From: Solibaculum mannosilyticum
Lineage (GTDB): Bacteria > Bacillota > Clostridia > Oscillospirales > Acutalibacteraceae
Assembly: GCF_015140235.1 (NCBI RefSeq)
Contig: NZ_AP023321.1
Location: forward strand, 186,001-250,000
DNA length: 64,000 bases
Direction: 5' to 3'
The position numbers were made by a program, and so were the translations under genes. The notes under the pieces are model-generated. The model ran no database searches, was not told the origin of the DNA, and was given only the letters and a program-made list of their open reading frames with translations. Below, one piece after another: positions 59,421-64,000 of this stretch; position 1 is the stretch's first letter, and every line of letters starts with the position of its first letter.

Positions 59421-61148
59421 GTGCAAAAAATGCTATTTTCCGATATGCCCATTTCCGACGCCATCAAACAGGCGGTAGCTGAACTGGGGTTTGAGGAGGC
59501 CACCTCCATTCAGACCGCCAGTATCCCGCTGATTTTGTCGGGCAGGGACATCATCGGCCAGTCCCAGACCGGTACTGGCAAAACCGCCGCCTTCAGCATC
59601 CCGGCCATTGAGAAGATCAATCCCAAGGATCGCCGGACGGTGCAGGTCCTGATCCTCTGTCCCACCCGCGAATTGGCGGTACAGGCCTGCGATGAGATCA
59701 ATAAATTCGCCAAATACGTGGAAGGGGTTCGGGTGGTGCCTGTGTACGGCGGCCAGCCCATCGACCGTCAATTCCGGGCGCTGCGTATGGGCGCTCAGAT
59801 CGTGGTTGGAACCCCGGGCCGCGTCATGGATCACATGCGTCGTGGGACCCTCAAGCTGGATCAGCTGCGCATGATCATCCTGGACGAGGCCGACGAGATG
59901 CTCAGCATGGGCTTCCGGGAGGACATTGAGACCATCTTGCAGGACGTGCCGGAGGAACGGCAGACGTTGTTGTTTTCAGCCACTATGTCCCCGGAGATCC
60001 TACAGTTGACCCGGAAGTACCAAACCGATCCGGAGCTCATCAAGGTGACGAGGGAACAGCTGACGGTGCCGAGCATTGAACAGTATTACTATGAAGTGCC
60101 CTCCAGCAAGAAGGTGGAGGTACTGTGCCGCCTTCTGGACGTGTACAATCCCCGTCTTTCCATGGTGTTCTGCAACACCAAGCGCCAGGTGGATGAGCTT
60201 GTCAGTCAGCTGCAACTGAGGGGATACCTGGCCGACGGTCTTCACGGCGATATGAAGCAGCCGGCCCGCGACCACGTCATGGATATGTTCCGTGCCGGCA
60301 ACATCGACGTGCTGGTGGCCACCGACGTAGCCGCCCGCGGCATCGATGTGGACGACATCGGCGCTGTGTTTAACTATGACATCCCCCAGGACGAGGAGTA
60401 TTATGTCCATCGCATCGGACGTACCGGCCGGGCCGGCAAAGAGGGCAGGGCCTTTACCTTTGTCACAGGACGGCGGGAAGTCTATGCTTTGCGGGGGATC
60501 ATGCGGTATACCAACTGCAAGATCCAGCTTAAAGCTGTGCCGTCCAGCAGCCAGGTCCGGGAAAAGCGAGTGGGCAAGTTTATGGATAAGGTGCGTGGCG
60601 TCATTCAGGAAGGCAATTTGGAGGAGTATCTCCAGATTGTGGACGACATGTCAGGCGAAGATCTCACTTCGGCCGATATCGCCGCCGCTCTGGTCAAGAT
60701 GGCGCTTGTCAAAGAGGGACGGCGTGGCCTTCCCTCCCGGGAGGACGACGCCTTGTTTGCCGCCCACGCCCGCAGCCAGAATAGAGGTTCCATGGATGGA
60801 CGCCGCCGGAACCGCGACCGTGACCAAGGGTCCGGACGCATGAGCGGACGTCCCCGAGGCGAACGGGGCGGGGATCGAGAGAGGGTGCCTATGGCGCGCC
60901 TGTCCATCAGCATCGGCCGTCAGAATAAGGTGAATGCCGGGCACATCCTGGGAGCCATTGCGGGAGAAACCGGACTGCCGGGAAAAACGTTTGGGCGCAT
61001 TGAGATCCAGGATCGTCAGACCATCGTAGAAGTGCCGGTTCAACACCGTCACGAGGTGCTGGAGGCCATGAAAGGATGCCGGATCCTGGGAAAACAGGTT
61101 GTCACCGAAGAGGCGTCGGGCAATTTTCACAGACGGCCTCAGAAATAA
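59421..61148 (+). CDS. deaD: DEAD-box RNA helicase with DbpA-type C-terminal domain
   Basis: The 575-residue helicase has the Q motif FEEATSIQ, motif I QTGTGKT, Ia PTRELA, II DEAD, III SAT, V DVAARGIDV and VI HRIGRTGRAG. A long charged linker, rich in Arg, Gly and Asp (about 455-490), leads to a DbpA/CsdA-like RNA-binding domain (about 495-570). It is likely involved in RNA decay, ribosome assembly or cold growth. The GTG start follows AAAGGAGC. It is a single-gene unit. Confidence 0.95.
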   Translation: MQKMLFSDMPISDAIKQAVAELGFEEATSIQTASIPLILSGRDIIGQSQTGTGKTAAFSIPAIEKINPKDRRTVQVLILCPTRELAVQACDEINKFAKYVEGVRVVPVYGGQPIDRQFRALRMGAQIVVGTPGRVMDHMRRGTLKLDQLRMIILDEADEMLSMGFREDIETILQDVPEERQTLLFSATMSPEILQLTRKYQTDPELIKVTREQLTVPSIEQYYYEVPSSKKVEVLCRLLDVYNPRLSMVFCNTKRQVDELVSQLQLRGYLADGLHGDMKQPARDHVMDMFRAGNIDVLVATDVAARGIDVDDIGAVFNYDIPQDEEYYVHRIGRTGRAGKEGRAFTFVTGRREVYALRGIMRYTNCKIQLKAVPSSSQVREKRVGKFMDKVRGVIQEGNLEEYLQIVDDMSGEDLTSADIAAALVKMALVKEGRRGLPSREDDALFAAHARSQNRGSMDGRRRNRDRDQGSGRMSGRPRGERGGDRERVPMARLSISIGRQNKVNAGHILGAIAGETGLPGKTFGRIEIQDRQTIVEVPVQHRHEVLEAMKGCRILGKQVVTEEASGNFHRRPQK

Positions 61149-61200
61149 AATAGATAAACCTTTTCTATCCGGTTGATCGTGATCGGATAGGAGAGCATGA

Positions 61201-61237
61201 AAAACAGGGATTGGCCAAGGTCGATCCCTGTTTTGTT
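61201..61237 (+). terminator. Terminator of the DEAD-box helicase gene
   Basis: AAAACAGGGAT and ATCCCTGTTTT pair around a 12-base loop and are followed by GTTG. A further hairpin, CTATCCG/CGGATAG, lies just upstream. Confidence 0.8.
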
Positions 61238-61263
61238 GCGCCTATATGGATATCTGTGAGAAT

Positions 61264-61293
61264 AAAAAATCCCCCGGCTTACTGCCGGGGGAT
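61264..61293 (-). terminator. Terminator of the pfk operon
   Basis: On the minus strand ATCCCCCGGC and GCCGGGGGAT pair and are followed by TTTTT. Confidence 0.92.
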
Positions 61294-61311
61294 CTCAGAT
61301 AGTGAAAAGCT

Positions 61312-62391
61312 TTATTCGTTGCCGAACTTGATACCCATGGAACGGGCGAAGTTGACCATCTGGTGGTCAGGAGGAACCAGCTTGCTTTTGCCGGCCACTT
61401 CCTTGAGGGGATTCTGGGTGACGATGTCCCCGATCTGGGCGACGGCCATGCCGTAATGCTCCTCCCGGATGAGGCGGGCGGCCTGGACGCCAAAACGGGT
61501 GGCCAGGATGCGGTCGTAAGGAGAAGGGGAACCGCCCCTCTGGAAATGTCCCGGCACCACCACTCGGCATTCAAAGCCGGTTTCTTTGCTGATCTGATCG
61601 GCCACGCGGTAGGATACCGACATATAAGGCTCTTTTGCCCGCAAGGCGTTGCGTTCCTTGCCCTTCATACCGGCTTCCTTGGTGGTCATGGCGCCTTCGG
61701 CTACGGCGATGATGGAGAAACGACGCTTTTGTTTTTTGGCCCGTCCCTCCACAGCCTCCAGCACAGAGTTAAGGTTATAGGGGATCTCCGGCAGCAAAAT
61801 GACATCGGCGCCGCCGGCCACGCCGGAGAAGAGAGTGAGCCATCCGGCCTTGTTGCCCATGATCTCCACGATAAGAACGCGTCCATGGCTGTTGGCGGTG
61901 GTGTGGATGCGGTCGATGACCTCGGTGGCGATGTCCACAGCAGTGTGGAAGCCAAAGGTGACGTCGGTCCCCCAGATGTCGTTGTCGATGGTCTTAGGTA
62001 AACCGATGACGTTGAGTCCCTCTTCCGCCAGCAAATTGGCCGTTTTATGGGTGCCGTTGCCGCCTAAGGTGATGAGGCAGTCCAGCTTCATCTTCTTGTA
62101 ATTGGCCTTCATGGCGGCCACCTTGTCCACCTTGTCCTCCTCGATCTTGCGCATGGTGCGGTAAGGCTGACGGGAGGTGCCCAGGATCGTCCCACCTAGA
62201 GTCAGGATGCCGGAAAAATCGCTTTGGGTCATCTCCTTGTATTCGCCCTTGATGAGGCCCTTGTAACCATCCCGGATGCCGACAAATTCGGCGTCAAACA
62301 TGTTGTAGGATGCACGGGCTACGCCGCGGATAGCGGCATTTAAGCCGGGGCAATCGCCGCCGGCGGTTAAGATTCCGATTCTTCTTTTCAT
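61312..62391 (-). CDS. pfkA: 6-phosphofructokinase
   Basis: The 359-residue glycolytic enzyme phosphorylates fructose 6-phosphate. GGDCPGLNAAIRG opens it, PKTIDNDIWGTDVTFGFHTA holds the catalytic Asp, and EIMGNKAGWL follows. The metal/phosphoryl motif is GGNGT (residues 110-114), with Asn where GGDGS of the E. coli enzyme has Asp; the Gly after it favours ATP over pyrophosphate. The length fits the group III mixed-type PFKs. Start is ATG 62391, after AGAGGGGGA. It lies 28 bases downstream of the nitroreductase gene. Confidence 0.93.
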   Translation of the reverse strand: MKRRIGILTAGGDCPGLNAAIRGVARASYNMFDAEFVGIRDGYKGLIKGEYKEMTQSDFSGILTLGGTILGTSRQPYRTMRKIEEDKVDKVAAMKANYKKMKLDCLITLGGNGTHKTANLLAEEGLNVIGLPKTIDNDIWGTDVTFGFHTAVDIATEVIDRIHTTANSHGRVLIVEIMGNKAGWLTLFSGVAGGADVILLPEIPYNLNSVLEAVEGRAKKQKRRFSIIAVAEGAMTTKEAGMKGKERNALRAKEPYMSVSYRVADQISKETGFECRVVVPGHFQRGGSPSPYDRILATRFGVQAARLIREEHYGMAVAQIGDIVTQNPLKEVAGKSKLVPPDHQMVNFARSMGIKFGNE

Positions 62392-62419
62392 CGTAAAATC
62401 CCCCTCTGATGCTTTTCTT

Positions 62420-62956
62420 TTATCGCCACTGGAGAAGCTCGTCCACAGCCAGACGGGCCGGTGCATTGGGATTTGCGTCCGGGTATCCAAGGCCGATAAG
62501 TTCTACCACTTCGGCCTCGTGGGGAAGTTCCAGTAGTTCATGGATAGCTTTGTGGTCAAAATTTCCCATCTGCACCGTGGCAAGCCCCATAGCGTGAGCC
62601 GCCAGGCACAGAGTTTGAGCCGCGCCGCCGCAGTCGAAGAACTTCCAGCCCTCAGCCCTGGGATCCACGTGATCCCCCAGGCGTCCGGCTTTGTCCGGCA
62701 GGGCGATGAGCGCCAATATCACCGGGGCCTGACGGGTCATTTTGCTGTTTTTCAGACTGCCTTTTTCCATGCGATCGGCCATCTGATTTTTGAGAGCCGG
62801 ATCGGTCACTGCGACATAGCGCACGCATTGGCTGTTGGCCCAGCTGGGCGCCCAGGATGCATAGGAAATCAGTTGTTCCACCATGTCCTTAGACGGAATT
62901 TTGTCGGTAAACGCCCGGATGGTCCGGCGCGATGTAATACACTGGAGTGCTTCCAT
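62420..62956 (-). CDS. Nitroreductase-family flavoprotein
   Basis: The 178-residue protein of the FMN-dependent nitroreductase fold has SRRTIRAFTDKIPSKD at the N-terminus (FMN phosphate Arg residues), ASWAPSWANSQ and a C-terminal ELIGLGYPD. Such enzymes reduce nitro compounds, quinones or flavins with NAD(P)H; the physiological substrate is unknown. Start is ATG 62956, preceded by AAAGGGAGG; the frame reaching to 63016 has no site. It is likely co-transcribed with pfkA. Confidence 0.92.
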   Translation of the reverse strand: MEALQCITSRRTIRAFTDKIPSKDMVEQLISYASWAPSWANSQCVRYVAVTDPALKNQMADRMEKGSLKNSKMTRQAPVILALIALPDKAGRLGDHVDPRAEGWKFFDCGGAAQTLCLAAHAMGLATVQMGNFDHKAIHELLELPHEAEVVELIGLGYPDANPNAPARLAVDELLQWR

Positions 62957-63126
62957 ATGGTTCCTCCCTTTCCACAAATAAAAGAACAAAAAGGATGTGA
63001 TTTCCCGAAAAACCACTGCTTTTCATTATACACCTTTTTCCCCCAGCATCCAACCATTTCCGCTTATTTTATCCTCATCTATTAGCATGGACAAAGGAAG
63101 AAATATCATACACGAAAAGGCAAAAG

Positions 63127-63161
63127 AAAAACCGGTCGGATGACACCGATCGGTTTTCTCT
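63127..63161 (-). terminator. mutS2 terminator
   Basis: On the minus strand AACCGATCGG and CCGACCGGTT pair with one mismatch, followed by TTTCTTTT. Confidence 0.78.
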
Positions 63162-63165
63162 ATTT

Positions 63166-64000
63166 TTACTTTAACTCGGCGATGGTGACGCCGTCTTCGC
63201 CCTCGCCGTAGACGCCTAACCGGAAGGTCTTGATGGAGGGATGCCCTTTCAAATACTTCTGTACTGCGGCCCGCAGTACGCCGGTGCCCTTGCCGTGGAC
63301 GATGGTCAGCTGATCGATGCCGGTGAGCACCGCCTCGTCGATAAAGCGGTCCAGTTCCAGGATGGCTTCGTCCGACGCCATGCCGCGCAGATCGATTTCA
63401 GTGGTGACCTTGGCCTCTGCCCGGCTGGGCGCTTTGGAGACCCGGCGGGTATTGGAACGATTGGGCTTTTTCGGACTGGTGTCCAACCGCAGGTTCTTGA
63501 GTGGTACCCGCGTTTTCATCATGCCGGCCTGGACGCCTACATTGCCCTTGGAATCGGGCAGGCTGATGACTTGCCCCTTTGTCCCGAGATCGGCGATGAT
63601 GACGGCGTCCCCGATTTTCAAAGCGCGGGGCAGCTCGTAAGGCTCGTTTTTCCGACGTTGCACAGGATCGGCCGCTTCTTCCATGGCGCGCAGCTTTCCG
63701 CCCACGCTGGATTTGGCTTCCTTGAGCTTCTGGTGGAAATCCTCCCCGTCCTTTTGGCGGCGGATGTCCTCCAGTTCGCTGAGCAGCAATTCCGACTGAC
63801 GCCGGGCTTGTCCCACGATGGCGCGGGCCTTCTCCCGCGCCCGCTCGATTTCCCGGTCCCGCTCCCGCTGCACCCGTTCCAGACGTTCATTTGCCTCTTT
63901 GGCGGCCCGTTCGGCGGCGATGCGCAGGGCTTCCGCCTCCTTCTGCCGCTCCTCCATGGCCTGACGGCTCTGCTCCAGCTTCTGTACCACGTCTTCAAAC
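63166..64000 (-). CDS. mutS2: C-terminal part of MutS2 (partial)
   Basis: The frame is open to the right edge, so the N-terminal and ATPase parts lie outside the window. The visible 278 residues contain the long charged coiled coil (about the first 105, rich in Glu, Arg and Ala), a KOW-like beta domain (ALKIGDAVIIADLGTKGQVI) and a C-terminal Smr nuclease domain with IDLRGMASDEA and IVHGKGTGVLR. MutS2 suppresses recombination or rescues collided ribosomes, depending on species. Confidence 0.95.
   Translation of the reverse strand, partial: FEDVVQKLEQSRQAMEERQKEAEALRIAAERAAKEANERLERVQRERDREIERAREKARAIVGQARRQSELLLSELEDIRRQKDGEDFHQKLKEAKSSVGGKLRAMEEAADPVQRRKNEPYELPRALKIGDAVIIADLGTKGQVISLPDSKGNVGVQAGMMKTRVPLKNLRLDTSPKKPNRSNTRRVSKAPSRAEAKVTTEIDLRGMASDEAILELDRFIDEAVLTGIDQLTIVHGKGTGVLRAAVQKYLKGHPSIKTFRLGVYGEGEDGVTIAELK

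Overview
The window looks like chromosome of an endospore-forming, anaerobic Firmicute, most likely a class Clostridia / Oscillospiraceae-type gut bacterium. The evidence is a complete spoIIAA-spoIIAB-sigF operon, strong AGGAGG-type ribosome sites, vegetative promoters close to TTGACA-17-TATAAT, many hairpin plus T-run terminators, a class A RNase P RNA, frequent GTG/TTG starts, FeoAB and a secreted family 8 polysaccharide lyase. The assignment is by gene content only; no 16S gene is present. Most of the window is housekeeping, with several accessory patches.

Layout. 1-2480: the end of a beta-helix-like surface protein, a SipW-type signal peptidase and a TasA-like exported protein. 2573-3272: two minus-strand RNA genes, rnpB and a solitary 5S rRNA, each with its own promoter. 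3315-4811: a truncated DNA methylase/specificity fusion. 5031-12441: SDR oxidoreductase, PdaC-like deacetylase, an unknown membrane protein, a cupin, TypA and a GNAT enzyme whose tail is made by a repeat. 12544-12857: a frameshifted DUF3784-like gene. 13101-20338: a UspA-like protein and a 2118-residue PL8 lyase with a structured leader. 20607-32994: DUF1858 protein, TrmK, Nif3, HflX with an ATPase, an oxidase-Rieske fusion, a small XRE regulator, a SNF2 helicase, tRNA-Gly, a ProXp-type deacylase and an acyl-CoA ligase. 33223-44516: PHP phosphoesterase, TSCPD protein, Bcp peroxiredoxin, two cyclophilins, SerA/SerC, a glycosyltransferase, a DUF5050 lipoprotein, MetA and a second XRE protein. 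44572-45050: an inverted repeat and 96-bp tandem repeats. 45210-51326: ValS, FolC, the spoIIA operon and a tiny Asn/Gln-rich ORF. 51375-64000: a MATE exporter behind a structured attenuator leader, YebC, lipoproteins, ApbE, FeoAB, a DEAD-box helicase, a nitroreductase with phosphofructokinase, and the end of MutS2.

The most interesting signals are: (i) a 45-residue Asn/Gln-rich gene missed by size-limited gene calling, with a sigma-F/G-like promoter, next to spoIIA; (ii) the MATE leader, which has the arrangement expected of a guanidine-IV (mepA) type riboswitch; (iii) a structured repeat family at two loci, one copy of which supplies the end of a coding sequence; (iv) an ORF-free gap at 24813-25316 with a promoter followed directly by a terminator; (v) a MetA with Glu111, predicting acetyl- rather than succinyl-transfer. 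I did not find a convincing new multi-gene system.
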